Positions 42,828 to 51,807 of a stretch of DNA of 64,000 nt are shown one piece after another. The stretch spans positions 1-64,000 of IMG/VR virus record IMGVR_UViG_3300030085_004825; one strand, 5' to 3'. Below the pieces are notes generated by a model. The model made no database searches, was not told where the DNA came from, and saw nothing but the letters and a program-made list of their open reading frames with translations. The number at the start of each line of letters is the position of its first letter. Within the stretch, counting starts at the first letter, position 1. Source of the DNA: a virus. A program made the position numbers and the translations under genes.

Positions 42828-43179
42828 AATTTGTTTTGATTATAATATTGCTAAAAAAATAGCAGTTGATTTAACTAAAGGTGACTCCGCAATTGCAGAA
42901 CTAACCAAAACCAACCAGTTAATTTTAGAATTAAATGAAAAATCTATTAGACAAGATAGTGTTATAAAAGATTTTGAAACTAAAGATTACAACTATATTC
43001 TTCAAATTGAAAATCATGTTCAAATAAATGAACAAAATTCTTTAATTGTTAAAGGGTTAGAAAAAGATGTTAGTAAATTACAAAAATCAAATAATAGATT
43101 AAAAAAAGGTCTTAAATTTTTAGGTGGAGGTTTTTTGGCTATTTTAACTCCTTTAATTATATTAATAGTACTTAAATAA
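42751..43179 (+). CDS. exported coiled-coil protein nested with the Rz-like gene
   Basis: This 142-residue protein has a signal peptide (KKLKILLLILLLNSISFSQ), a coiled-coil region (about 45-115) and a hydrophobic C-terminal helix (about 120-141). It starts inside the preceding gene, in another frame. No lipobox is visible, so it is not a standard Rz1 lipoprotein; it could be anchored by its C-terminal helix. Proteins of this build seem common next to Rz-like genes in phages of Bacteroidota. A lysis role is inferred. Confidence 0.65.
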   Translation: MVKKLKILLLILLLNSISFSQKDTNKICFDYNIAKKIAVDLTKGDSAIAELTKTNQLILELNEKSIRQDSVIKDFETKDYNYILQIENHVQINEQNSLIVKGLEKDVSKLQKSNNRLKKGLKFLGGGFLAILTPLIILIVLK

Positions 43180-43180
43180 A

Positions 43181-44764
43181 ATGAGCCAAGATCTTAAACA
43201 GAAAATACGAGAAGAATATGTAAAATGTGCTGCTTCCCCTGCATATTTTATGCGTAAGTATTGTTATATTCAACACCCTAAACGTGGAAGAATTCAATTT
43301 AATTTATACCCTTTTCAAGATAAAGTATTAACTTTATTTCAAGAAAATCCTTATTCTATTGTTTTAAAATCTAGACAGTTAGGTATATCTACTTTGACTG
43401 CAGGTTATTCATTATGGATGATGTTATTTAACCAAGATAAAAATATACTCTGTATAGCAACAAAACAAGAAACTGCTAAAAACATGGTTACTAAGGTTAA
43501 ATTTATGTACGATAATTTACCTTCATGGCTTAAAGAAAAACAAAAACCTTCTGAAGATAATAAATTAACTCTTAGACTAAATAATGGCTCCCAAATAAAA
43601 GCCACTTCAGCAAGTTCAGACGCTGGTCGATCAGAAGCAGTTTCTTTATTAATAATTGATGAGGCAGCTTTTATTAACAACATAGGTGAAATATGGGCTT
43701 CAGCACAACAAACATTAGCAACAGGAGGTGGTTGTATAGCATTATCTACCCCTTATGGTACTGGAAATTGGTTTCATAAAACATGGGTTGCAGCTGAATT
43801 AGGTGATAATAGTTTTTTACCTATTAGGTTACCTTGGGAAGTTCATCCTGAACGAAACCAAGCCTGGAGGGATCAACAAGATGCAGATTTAGGAACAAGA
43901 ATGGCAGCACAAGAATGTGATTGTGATTTTTCTACTTCTGGTGATACTGTTTTTTATGCTGAAAATGTTGATTACTATGAAAAAGAATGTATTAGAGAAC
44001 CATTAGAAAAACGTGGATTAGATAAAAATTTGTGGATATGGGAACCGGTTGATTATTCAAGAGATTATTTAGTTGTAGCTGATGTTGCTCGTGGCGATGG
44101 GAAAGATTACTCAGCGTTTCATGTGTTTGATGTTGAAACATTTACACAAGTTGCTGAATATAAAGGTCAAATGGGTACTAAAGATTTTGGTAATTTATTA
44201 GTTGGTATAGCAACTGAGTACAATAATGCTTTACTTGCACCTGAAAATTCAAGTATAGGATGGTCAACTATTCAAACTATCCTTGATAGAGGTTATCAAA
44301 ATTTGTATCATTCACCTAAAGGTAACAGTATGTCTGTAGATAACTATTTTGATCCTTATATGGATTACAGTAAAATGACACCTGGGTTTACAATGGCTTC
44401 AAATACTAGACCAATAGCAATTGGTAAATTTCAAGAGGCAGTACGAGATCGTGGTGTTATGTTTAGATCTGTGCGACTATTAGAAGAAATGAAAGTATTT
44501 ATATGGAGAAATGGTAGAGCTGAAGCCCAAACAGGGTATAATGATGATTTAGTTTTATCTTTTTCTATAGGCTGTTATTTAAGAGAAACAGCATTTAAGT
44601 TAAGACAACAAGGAATGGATATGGCTAAAAGTATGTTAAATAATGTTAGTAATAACGCTTCACCCTATGCAGGTGGATATTCTAATAATAGTACTTTTAA
44701 AAATCCTTATAAAATAGATAACCCTTACTCAAACGGTCAAGAAGATATTTCTTGGTTATTATAA
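43181..44764 (+). CDS. 17: terminase large subunit (gp17)
   Basis: This 527-residue protein has the ATPase motifs SRQLGIST (64-71, Walker A-like) and SLLIIDEAAF (Walker B with D160/E161), the coupling motif LSTPYGTGNW, and nuclease residues D301 in VVADVARGDG and D455/D456 in GYNDDLVLS. It pumps DNA into the prohead and cuts concatemers. Its length is shorter than T4 gp17 (610) but usual for marine relatives. The portal gene follows directly. I did not identify the small terminase. Confidence 0.93.
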   Translation: MSQDLKQKIREEYVKCAASPAYFMRKYCYIQHPKRGRIQFNLYPFQDKVLTLFQENPYSIVLKSRQLGISTLTAGYSLWMMLFNQDKNILCIATKQETAKNMVTKVKFMYDNLPSWLKEKQKPSEDNKLTLRLNNGSQIKATSASSDAGRSEAVSLLIIDEAAFINNIGEIWASAQQTLATGGGCIALSTPYGTGNWFHKTWVAAELGDNSFLPIRLPWEVHPERNQAWRDQQDADLGTRMAAQECDCDFSTSGDTVFYAENVDYYEKECIREPLEKRGLDKNLWIWEPVDYSRDYLVVADVARGDGKDYSAFHVFDVETFTQVAEYKGQMGTKDFGNLLVGIATEYNNALLAPENSSIGWSTIQTILDRGYQNLYHSPKGNSMSVDNYFDPYMDYSKMTPGFTMASNTRPIAIGKFQEAVRDRGVMFRSVRLLEEMKVFIWRNGRAEAQTGYNDDLVLSFSIGCYLRETAFKLRQQGMDMAKSMLNNVSNNASPYAGGYSNNSTFKNPYKIDNPYSNGQEDISWLL

Positions 44765-44776
44765 AAAAATAAAAAA

Positions 44777-46684
44777 ATGGCAGATACTGGATTATTTGGT
44801 AGATTAAAAAGATTATTTTCAACTGATGTAATTATTAGGAATGATGGTGAAGACCAATTAAAAGTAGTTGATATAAATAAAGTTCAAGTTTCAGGTGAAT
44901 ATGAAACAAATGCTTTAATAGATAGATTTAATAGAATTTATACTAATTCTAATACTTCAATTTATGGTTATCAAAGTAGTTTTAACTACTTAATGTTAAG
45001 ACCTCAATTATATTCTGAATATGATGCAATGGATACTGACGCTATTATAGCTTCTGCTTTAGACATTATTTCAGATGAATGTACTTTAAAAAATGATATG
45101 GGGGAAGTACTCCAAATTAAAAGTTCAGATGAAGATGTTCAAAAAATTCTATATAACTTATTTTATGATGTATTAAATATAGAATTTAATTTATGGCCTT
45201 GGATTAGAAATATGTGTAAATATGGGGATTTCTTTTTAAAATTAGAAATTTCTGAAAAATTTGGTGTTTATAATGTTATACCTTACAATGCATTTCATAT
45301 AGAAAGACAGGATGGTTTTGACCCTGATAGACCTGCTGATGTAAGATATAGATTTGATCCAGATGGCATTAACCAAGCATATGGCCAATACTCAGTACCT
45401 ACTTCTAATTATCAAAATAATGATAACGACAAAGCTATCTATTTTGATAACTATGAAGTAGCACACTTTAGGTTACTTTCAGATACTAATTTTTTACCCT
45501 ATGGTAGATCATATTTAGAACCTGGTCGTAAATTATTTAAACAATATACAATGATGGAAGATGCTATGTTAATTCATAGAATCGTCCGTGCTCCTGAAAA
45601 ACGTATATTTTATATTAATGTTGGAAATATTGCACCTGCTGAAGTAGAAAACTTTATGCAAAAGACAATATCAAAAATGAAACGCACCCCTTACATTGAC
45701 CAAGAATCAGGTGATTATAATTTAAAATATAACATGCAAAACTTACTTGAAGATTTTTATATACCAGTAAGAGGCAATGATCAAGCAACTAAAATAGATA
45801 ATTTAGGTGGGTTACAATATGATGGAATTCAAGATGTAGAGTATTTAAGAGATAAATTATTTGCTGCTCTTAAAGTACCTAAAGCATTTATGGGTTATGA
45901 AAAGGATTTAACTGGTAAAGCTACATTAGCAGCTGAAGATATTAGGTTTGCTCGTACAATTGAACGTATACAAAGAATTATAGTTTCTGAACTTAATAAA
46001 ATTGCTTTGGTTCATTTGTATGCTCAAGGTTATAAAGATGATGCTTTAGTAAATTTTGAACTTTCATTAACTAACCCTTCTGTAATTTATGATCAAGAAA
46101 GAGTAGCTTTAATGAGGGATAAAGTAGATTTAGCTAACTCAATAGTAGAAAATAAGTTAATGCCTACTGATTTTATTTATGAACATATATTCCATTTAAG
46201 TGAAGATGAATATGAAGAATATCGTTCTTTAAATGTACAAGATGCTAAACGTAAATTTAGATTAGCTCAAATTGAAAATGAAGGTAATGATCCTCGTGAA
46301 ACAGGAAAATCTTATGGAACACCTCATGATTTAGCTTCATTGTATGGCAGAAATAGGTATGATGGTGGAGAAGTACCTGAAGGGTATGATGAAGATAAAG
46401 AAGCGTTAGGGAGACCAAAAGAAAAAACGTCTAATAGAAATACACAAGATAATGCTTTTGGTAAAGATAGAATAGGAGCTATTGGAATGAAAAAAGATAA
46501 TGATGAATCTGATTCAATAAAGCCTAACTATAAAGGTGGATCTCCTTTAGCTTTAGAAACAAAAAAGAAACGAAATAAAAATCTTAAAATGTTTAATGAC
46601 ATCAAAAACCAGAAAAAACAAATGATATTTGAAAAAGAAATTAAAGGAAATTCATTATTAGATGAAAATCAAATAAAACAATAA
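44777..46684 (+). CDS. 20: portal protein (gp20)
   Basis: This 635-residue protein is the T4-type portal. Conserved elements include AMDTDAIIASALDIISDECT, FNLWPWIRNMCKYGDFFLKL, PYGRSYLEPGRKLFKQY, APEKRIFYINVGN and FMGYEKDLTGKATLAAED. Twelve copies form the DNA entry ring at the head vertex and nucleate head assembly. The C-terminal 130 residues are charged and less conserved. It precedes three core genes and the prohead protease. Confidence 0.93.
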   Translation: MADTGLFGRLKRLFSTDVIIRNDGEDQLKVVDINKVQVSGEYETNALIDRFNRIYTNSNTSIYGYQSSFNYLMLRPQLYSEYDAMDTDAIIASALDIISDECTLKNDMGEVLQIKSSDEDVQKILYNLFYDVLNIEFNLWPWIRNMCKYGDFFLKLEISEKFGVYNVIPYNAFHIERQDGFDPDRPADVRYRFDPDGINQAYGQYSVPTSNYQNNDNDKAIYFDNYEVAHFRLLSDTNFLPYGRSYLEPGRKLFKQYTMMEDAMLIHRIVRAPEKRIFYINVGNIAPAEVENFMQKTISKMKRTPYIDQESGDYNLKYNMQNLLEDFYIPVRGNDQATKIDNLGGLQYDGIQDVEYLRDKLFAALKVPKAFMGYEKDLTGKATLAAEDIRFARTIERIQRIIVSELNKIALVHLYAQGYKDDALVNFELSLTNPSVIYDQERVALMRDKVDLANSIVENKLMPTDFIYEHIFHLSEDEYEEYRSLNVQDAKRKFRLAQIENEGNDPRETGKSYGTPHDLASLYGRNRYDGGEVPEGYDEDKEALGRPKEKTSNRNTQDNAFGKDRIGAIGMKKDNDESDSIKPNYKGGSPLALETKKKRNKNLKMFNDIKNQKKQMIFEKEIKGNSLLDENQIKQ

Positions 46685-46696
46685 TAAATTTTTATA

Positions 46697-46708
46697 TATT
46701 TATAAATA
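46697..46708 (+). promoter_or_regulatory. late-promoter motif TATTTATAAATA
   Basis: TATTTATAA overlapping TATAAATA (46701-46708), which starts 24 bases before the ATG at 46725. The offset is the same as at 41623. Confidence 0.6.
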
Positions 46709-46724
46709 AATAAACTTATTAAGA

Positions 46725-47579
46725 ATGCAAATTAAACATTCAAAGTATAAAAACACAGGTATTTTATTTGAATTATTAGTACGTCAAATTACAACGGATA
46801 CTTTAGAAAATAAAACTTCACCTGCTAAAGATATATTACAAAAATATTTTGTAAAATCTGAATTAGGAAGAGAATATAGACTATATGAATCTCTTTTAAA
46901 AAAAACCTCATTAACTGAAGCTAAAGCCTCTATTACAGTTTCTACTTTAGTTGAATCATCTAAATCATTAAATAGAGGAGCTATTAAAAGACAAAAATAC
47001 AATCTTATTAATGAAATTAAAAAACATTATGATTTAACACACTTTTTTAATCATAAACTTCCTAATTATAAGCCTTTTGCTGCATTTTATACTTTACTAG
47101 AATTAAATAATTCTACCACCCCAAACCCAGAACAATTAATTCAAAATAAAATTACTATTTTAGAACATTTAACTGTTGCTTCTATTAAAGAAAGTAAAGT
47201 TAGAGATGAGGTAATGGATGAAGTAAATAAATCTGATAAAGATACTAAACTTCTTACTTATAAAATTTTAATGGAAAAATTTAATGGTAAGTACGATAAT
47301 TTAGCATCAAAACAGAAATTAATTCTTAAAGAATATATTAACTCAATTGATAATGCTCCTCGTTTAAAAAGATTTTATACAGATAAAATATATGAAATTA
47401 AAAAGGAATTATTAGATTTAAATAAAGGTACTAAAAATAAAGTTACTAAAATAAAAATTGCTGAAGTTGTTTCTTTAATTAAGGTTCCATCTAAAAACTA
47501 TAAACTTAAAGATAAAGATTTAGTTGATTTATTGCAATATTGTGATTTAATAGACGAATTAGAAACAGCTAATGGATAG
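46725..47579 (+). CDS. conserved prohead-region protein, 284 aa
   Basis: This 284-residue helical protein begins QIKHSKYKNTGILFELLVRQ, a start I associate with a conserved protein found between portal and protease in marine T4-like phages. LTE-A near residue 65 fits a prohead-protease site. T4 has core proteins gp67 and gp68 at this place, so a core or assembly function is plausible. Its last 8 bases overlap the next gene. Confidence 0.75.
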   Translation: MQIKHSKYKNTGILFELLVRQITTDTLENKTSPAKDILQKYFVKSELGREYRLYESLLKKTSLTEAKASITVSTLVESSKSLNRGAIKRQKYNLINEIKKHYDLTHFFNHKLPNYKPFAAFYTLLELNNSTTPNPEQLIQNKITILEHLTVASIKESKVRDEVMDEVNKSDKDTKLLTYKILMEKFNGKYDNLASKQKLILKEYINSIDNAPRLKRFYTDKIYEIKKELLDLNKGTKNKVTKIKIAEVVSLIKVPSKNYKLKDKDLVDLLQYCDLIDELETANG

Positions 47580-48003
47580 AATTAAAGAAATAGTAAGAAA
47601 AAAATTAAAAGAAATGTCCGCTACTAACCAAAGTGGCGCTTCTTTTACCCCAGGTGAAGGGGCTAACTATGCTACTCCAACAGTTTTTAATAAAAATAAA
47701 AACGCTAAAGGAGCTAAAAATATTTATTATTATAAATTAGGATTTAAAAATGTTCCTAATATAAAACCTAAATCATACGACAAGAAAAAATTATGGGAAA
47801 TGAATGATTTCCAAAAACAACGTATAGCTGGGTTAGATGAAATTGAAAAATTAATGAATGAAATAACACCATTAGTTTCTAATGCAAAAAATGATACAAT
47901 TGAATTATATGGTGGAAACGTTGGTTCATATGATATCACACAACCAATAGAAATAGTTAAAAGCTATTTAAAAGAAATAAAAGAACTACTAACAGAAAAA
48001 TAA
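47572..48003 (+). CDS. prohead-region protein with capsid-like cleavage junction, 143 aa
   Basis: This 143-residue protein has a 14-residue basic leader (MDRIKEIVRKKLKE) followed by MSATNQSGASFTPGEG. In the capsid protein the predicted cleavage site is LVTE-A followed by SATNQGGGTFSVGQG. The similarity extends to the DNA. I infer that the leader is removed by the prohead protease after LKE and that the mature end resembles that of the capsid protein. The remainder has YYYKLGFKNVP and helical parts. An internal ATG at 47614 could give a leaderless form. Confidence 0.75.
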   Translation: MDRIKEIVRKKLKEMSATNQSGASFTPGEGANYATPTVFNKNKNAKGAKNIYYYKLGFKNVPNIKPKSYDKKKLWEMNDFQKQRIAGLDEIEKLMNEITPLVSNAKNDTIELYGGNVGSYDITQPIEIVKSYLKEIKELLTEK

Positions 48004-49851
48004 ATGAAAAAGACATTACAAGACCAGTATTTGTTAATTAAAGAAGGTAAAGGCCACAAAGACGTCTTTATTAAGGAAGCTAAACGACAGTTTCCTGGTT
48101 TAATTCGTAACGCTGCTACATATACAGAAGTAGCAAATGTACTTAAAACTAAAAATCTTATTAATGAAAACGTTGTTGGTTTAGAACCAATTAACCAATT
48201 ACAACCTTCTAAAAAAGAATCATTTGAAGTTGCTTTTGAAAACTTTTTAGCTGAAGCAAAGAAAGAACATTTTGATGATGAAAAAGCTGAACTTAAAAAA
48301 CCTTCAAAACAAGTAGAAGAAGATGCTGAAAAGAATTTTGACTATGAGGATAAGAAAAATCCTGATAATTTAATTTTTGATCAGATTATGAAAGGATACT
48401 ACACTGAAATGAAAGATCCTAAAAATGAAAATAAAACAATGGAACAATTAAAAGCCATTGTAATTAAAAATCTTGAAAAAAATCCTATATATTACACTGA
48501 AAAAGGTCAATTCGGTGTAAAAGATTTAGGGTATGCAGTAGACCATCCTGGTTTAGGTGAACCAAAAGAACCTAAAGGAAAATACAAGTCAAGTGGATAC
48601 GGTGATTTAAAAGAGTCTATTCAACCAAAACTTAAAAAAGATGAAGCATCTAAATTATTTGATTACCATGAAAGAACAGGAATACTTCCCCAAGATATAA
48701 CTCCAGAAGAATATAATGAAATAATGTCATATTATGGTATTAAAAGAGATAATGAGGATTTTACTGACCCTTCAGGTGGGAGTGGTTTACATAGCCACTT
48801 AGAAGAAGCTAAATTGCGTAAAGTAATCCGTGAAATGGTTGATTCTGAATTAGAAGAAATGATCAACATCAACCCAGTAAGTGGTGGTGGTGGTAGACGA
48901 AAAATACCTACAAATTATCTTTTACCTGATTCAATTATTAGTAAACTTAATTTAAGTAACCCAGGCCCTAATGCCCCTACATATGATGAATCAGCACAAA
49001 TTCCCCACATTAAAGTATTTTCTAAAGGTGAAGAGGTAATTCTTGCTATATCTGATTTAATGTATATTGCTTTAAAAGGAGTAACAAGAGGTAGATCTAC
49101 AAGAGCTCAAAATGTTGCTAAAGCTACCTTACAAAAAATCCAAGATAATTTTACTGAAAAAGATTGGCCAGCAATTAGAGCATTAATCAAGAAATTTACT
49201 GATGACAGAATTTCAGAATTACCAGTTAAAGGACAAATGAGACCTTACCATATGGTATCCTTCCCTGAGGGGTATTCATTAAAAATAGTTGATGATGGTA
49301 TAATGATAGACTTACCCCCCTATAAACCAGATACTCTACCAGAAGCTAAAATACGAAAAGTAATTAAAGAAAATGTTAATAAAGAATTAGCTGAAATTAA
49401 TAAATTAGCTGAATATGAAGTGTATGAATCTAAATTAGCTAAAATTATGGAGTTAATTGAAAAGAAAAATTCATTTCTTGAAAGAATTAACGAAGATGAA
49501 GACATGAAAGCTTTAACTGATAAAAAGAAAGTTAAAGAACTTAAAAAAGATGTTAAAATTTTAGAAAGAGCTAAAGCTAAAATTGAAAAAGCACTTGCTA
49601 AAGAAGCTAAAAAAATTAAATCTATTCCTAAAAAAGAAGTAATTGATGAAGATGAACCACTTGAAGAATTTGATAATTCTACTGAACAAGCTAAAGAATT
49701 AGATCAAACAGTTGGAGAATTAAACCCAGAAATAGAAAAATTAAAAGATACTATTGATTCTCTTGAAGAAAACTATTCTGAACCATCTGATGAAGATGAA
49801 GACGTAGAGCCGGATTGGGAATGGTTAAATGATATAAGAAGAGGAAGATGA
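48004..49851 (+). CDS. large prohead-core-type protein, 615 aa
   Basis: This 615-residue protein opens with LQDQYLLIKEGKGHKDVFIK, which seems conserved in marine T4-like phages. It holds several possible cleavage sites: LAE-A (in ENFLAEAKKEH), LEE-A and LPE-A, the last two each followed by nearly the same helix (KLRKVIREMVDSELEE and KIRKVIKENVNKELAE). The C-terminal third is a long charged coiled coil with a very acidic end. The composition and position before gp21 suggest a core protein degraded or trimmed during head maturation. It overlaps the gp21 gene by ATGA. Confidence 0.7.
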   Translation: MKKTLQDQYLLIKEGKGHKDVFIKEAKRQFPGLIRNAATYTEVANVLKTKNLINENVVGLEPINQLQPSKKESFEVAFENFLAEAKKEHFDDEKAELKKPSKQVEEDAEKNFDYEDKKNPDNLIFDQIMKGYYTEMKDPKNENKTMEQLKAIVIKNLEKNPIYYTEKGQFGVKDLGYAVDHPGLGEPKEPKGKYKSSGYGDLKESIQPKLKKDEASKLFDYHERTGILPQDITPEEYNEIMSYYGIKRDNEDFTDPSGGSGLHSHLEEAKLRKVIREMVDSELEEMININPVSGGGGRRKIPTNYLLPDSIISKLNLSNPGPNAPTYDESAQIPHIKVFSKGEEVILAISDLMYIALKGVTRGRSTRAQNVAKATLQKIQDNFTEKDWPAIRALIKKFTDDRISELPVKGQMRPYHMVSFPEGYSLKIVDDGIMIDLPPYKPDTLPEAKIRKVIKENVNKELAEINKLAEYEVYESKLAKIMELIEKKNSFLERINEDEDMKALTDKKKVKELKKDVKILERAKAKIEKALAKEAKKIKSIPKKEVIDEDEPLEEFDNSTEQAKELDQTVGELNPEIEKLKDTIDSLEENYSEPSDEDEDVEPDWEWLNDIRRGR

Positions 49852-50480
49852 GTAAAGAACTCTTAATAGAAACTAGACAATTTAAACCAAGTCCTGTTCA
49901 ACTTGTAGAAGGGTTAAACAGAGGTGGAAACATTTTTGTTGAAGGTATCCTAGCTACTGTTGAAGTTAAAAACGGTAATGGTAGATACTATAAAAAAGAG
50001 TTATGGGAGCGTGAATTAGCAAACTTTCAAAAGAAAATAGATCAAAAATCAACTGAAACGTGTGGTGAATTAGATCATCCTGACTCTCAAATAATTAATT
50101 TAAAAAATGCATCGCATGCTATTAGAGAAATAAGATGGGATGGTGATGAAATTTTAGGTACTGTTGAAATATTTTGTGATCCCGGAGATAAAGGAACTGA
50201 ATCTGGCCGTATAGCAGGAGCATTAGTTAAAAATGGTTTAATTATAGGTATATCTTCTCGTGGAATGGGTTCACTAAAACAAATGGGTGAAGTAATGGAA
50301 GTACAAGATGACTTTGAATTACTTACTTGGGATTTAGTATCTAACCCATCAAACCCAGATTCTTGGATGAAAAATGGTCAATTAAATGAATCTAGATCTA
50401 CATTCCTTCATCCATATGCGCGCACTAATTCAATTATTACCGAAATATTATGCGCTAAGGGCACCTGTCCTGTAATGTAA
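49848..50480 (+). CDS. 21: prohead core protease (gp21)
   Basis: This 210-residue protease has the expected motifs: FVEGILATVEVKNGNGRYYK, CGELDHPDS with catalytic H77, and LIIGISSRGMGSL with the catalytic serine at 136 or 137, plus VSNPSNPDSW. It is a herpesvirus-protease-like serine peptidase that cuts scaffold, core and capsid proteins at (I/L)xE-(A/G). The protein itself carries QLNE-S at 181, a possible autocleavage site. It is followed by a structured gap and the scaffold gene. Confidence 0.92.
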   Translation: MSKELLIETRQFKPSPVQLVEGLNRGGNIFVEGILATVEVKNGNGRYYKKELWERELANFQKKIDQKSTETCGELDHPDSQIINLKNASHAIREIRWDGDEILGTVEIFCDPGDKGTESGRIAGALVKNGLIIGISSRGMGSLKQMGEVMEVQDDFELLTWDLVSNPSNPDSWMKNGQLNESRSTFLHPYARTNSIITEILCAKGTCPVM

Positions 50481-50498
50481 ATGCGACTTTAATTCCTC

Positions 50499-50579
50499 CT
50501 CATATATGTATATGAGAATATGCCACGATTCTATGTGGCATCGCAATTAATTATTCTATTACGTTTTTTAAATAAACGT
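50499..50579. other. three hairpins in the scaffold-gene leader
   Basis: CTCATATA/TATATGAG (50499-50516), ATGCCAC/GTGGCAT (50520-50541) and ACGTTT/AAACGT (50561-50579) follow one another. None has a T run, so a terminator is unlikely. They may stabilise or process the mRNA of the scaffold and capsid genes. Confidence 0.55.
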
Positions 50580-50608
50580 ACTTTCCCAACAAAATAAAAT
50601 TTAGGAAA

Positions 50609-51778
50609 ATGGCAACAAACAGAGATTTGCTTAAAGAAGCAATCGCAGATGCTAAAGCTGTAAAAGAAATGGCAATAGCAAACGCTAAAGAAGCTTTAGA
50701 AGAAGCCTTTACACCTCGTTTAAAAGAAATGTTATCTGCTAAAATCCAAGAAATGGAATATGAAGAAGATGATGTTAAAGAAATGAAATCTTACGATGAA
50801 GATGATTCTAAAATGGAAGAAGCTATGCATGACGAAGATGATTCTAAAGATAGTATGGAAGAAATGAAATACGAAGAAGATGATTCTAAAAATAGCATGG
50901 AAGAAGACATAGACGAGATGAATTTGGAAGAACTATTAGCTGAATTAGAAGAAGAAGAAAAAGTGGAAGAAGGAAAAAAATCCGACGACGAAGAAAAAGT
51001 AGAAGAAGGAAAAAAATCCGACGACGAAGAAAAAGAAGATGTTAAAGAAGCTATGGATGAAGAAGATGATGACATGGCTGGTGATGACATGGATGAAGAA
51101 GGAGAACCACTTGATCTTGAGGACATGACTGATGAAGACCTTAAAAAGATGATTGAAGACGTAATCGCTGACATGATTGAATCAGGGGAACTTGAAGCAG
51201 GTGAAGGCGCTGAGGAAGAATCAGAAGAAGAAGGTGAAGAAATGGAAATGTCTGATGAAGAAGAAGTTGATTTAACAGAATTATTGAAAGAAATTGAAGC
51301 AGAAGAAATTTCTGAAAGGAAAAAAAGTAGTGCTAAAAAAGATGCTACTAAAAAAGATGCTGCTGAAGAAGAAGTTGAAGACACTAAGAAAAAGCTTAAA
51401 GAAGCTGAACTTAAAATTGAATCTTTAGAAAATAAACTTCAAGAAAAGGATCTTCAATTAAATGAAGCTGTTAAAGAAACAAATACATCTAACTTGTTAA
51501 ATGCAAAACTTCTTTATTCAAATAAAATTTTCAAGTCTAAAAACTTGAATGAAAGTCAAAAAGTGAAAGTATTAAGTTCGTTTGATAAAGCAAATACCGT
51601 TAAGGAAGCTAAATTAGTGTACGAAACTTTAAGCGAAGGTTTAAAAGTTAAAAAGAACACTATTAAAGAAAACTTAGGTAGAGCTTCTAAAACAACAACA
51701 ATACCAACAACTAAAAAACCAATTGTTGAATCTAACGAAGTATTCGCTAGAATGCAAAAATTGGCAGGTATTAAATAA
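50609..51778 (+). CDS. 22: prohead scaffold protein (gp22)
   Basis: This 389-residue protein is extremely acidic and helical, with many Glu/Asp runs, a coiled coil (about 255-290) and a conserved C-terminus FARMQKLAGIK. These features and the position between protease and capsid gene fit T4 gp22. It has many (L/V)KE-A and LEE-A sites (LKE-A at 10, LEE-A at 32), as expected for a protein degraded by gp21. Two copies of a 12-residue repeat (KVEEGKKSDDEE) lie near residue 118. Some lengthening relative to T4 gp22 (269) is due to the acidic region. Confidence 0.88.
   Translation: MATNRDLLKEAIADAKAVKEMAIANAKEALEEAFTPRLKEMLSAKIQEMEYEEDDVKEMKSYDEDDSKMEEAMHDEDDSKDSMEEMKYEEDDSKNSMEEDIDEMNLEELLAELEEEEKVEEGKKSDDEEKVEEGKKSDDEEKEDVKEAMDEEDDDMAGDDMDEEGEPLDLEDMTDEDLKKMIEDVIADMIESGELEAGEGAEEESEEEGEEMEMSDEEEVDLTELLKEIEAEEISERKKSSAKKDATKKDAAEEEVEDTKKKLKEAELKIESLENKLQEKDLQLNEAVKETNTSNLLNAKLLYSNKIFKSKNLNESQKVKVLSSFDKANTVKEAKLVYETLSEGLKVKKNTIKENLGRASKTTTIPTTKKPIVESNEVFARMQKLAGIK
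50954..51025 (+). repeat. 36-base tandem duplication in the scaffold gene
   Basis: Two 36-base units (50954-50989 and 50990-51025) differ in one base. Their near identity indicates recent duplication. Confidence 0.9.
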
Positions 51779-51807
51779 ATTTAAAAACGACAAAAACTAA
51801 AAAACAA

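Noticed and set aside
50791-51384. Antisense ORF of 197 residues, almost pure Ser
   Set aside because: It is the complement of the GAA/GAT-rich scaffold gene, whose reverse frame reads as TCT/TCA serine codons.
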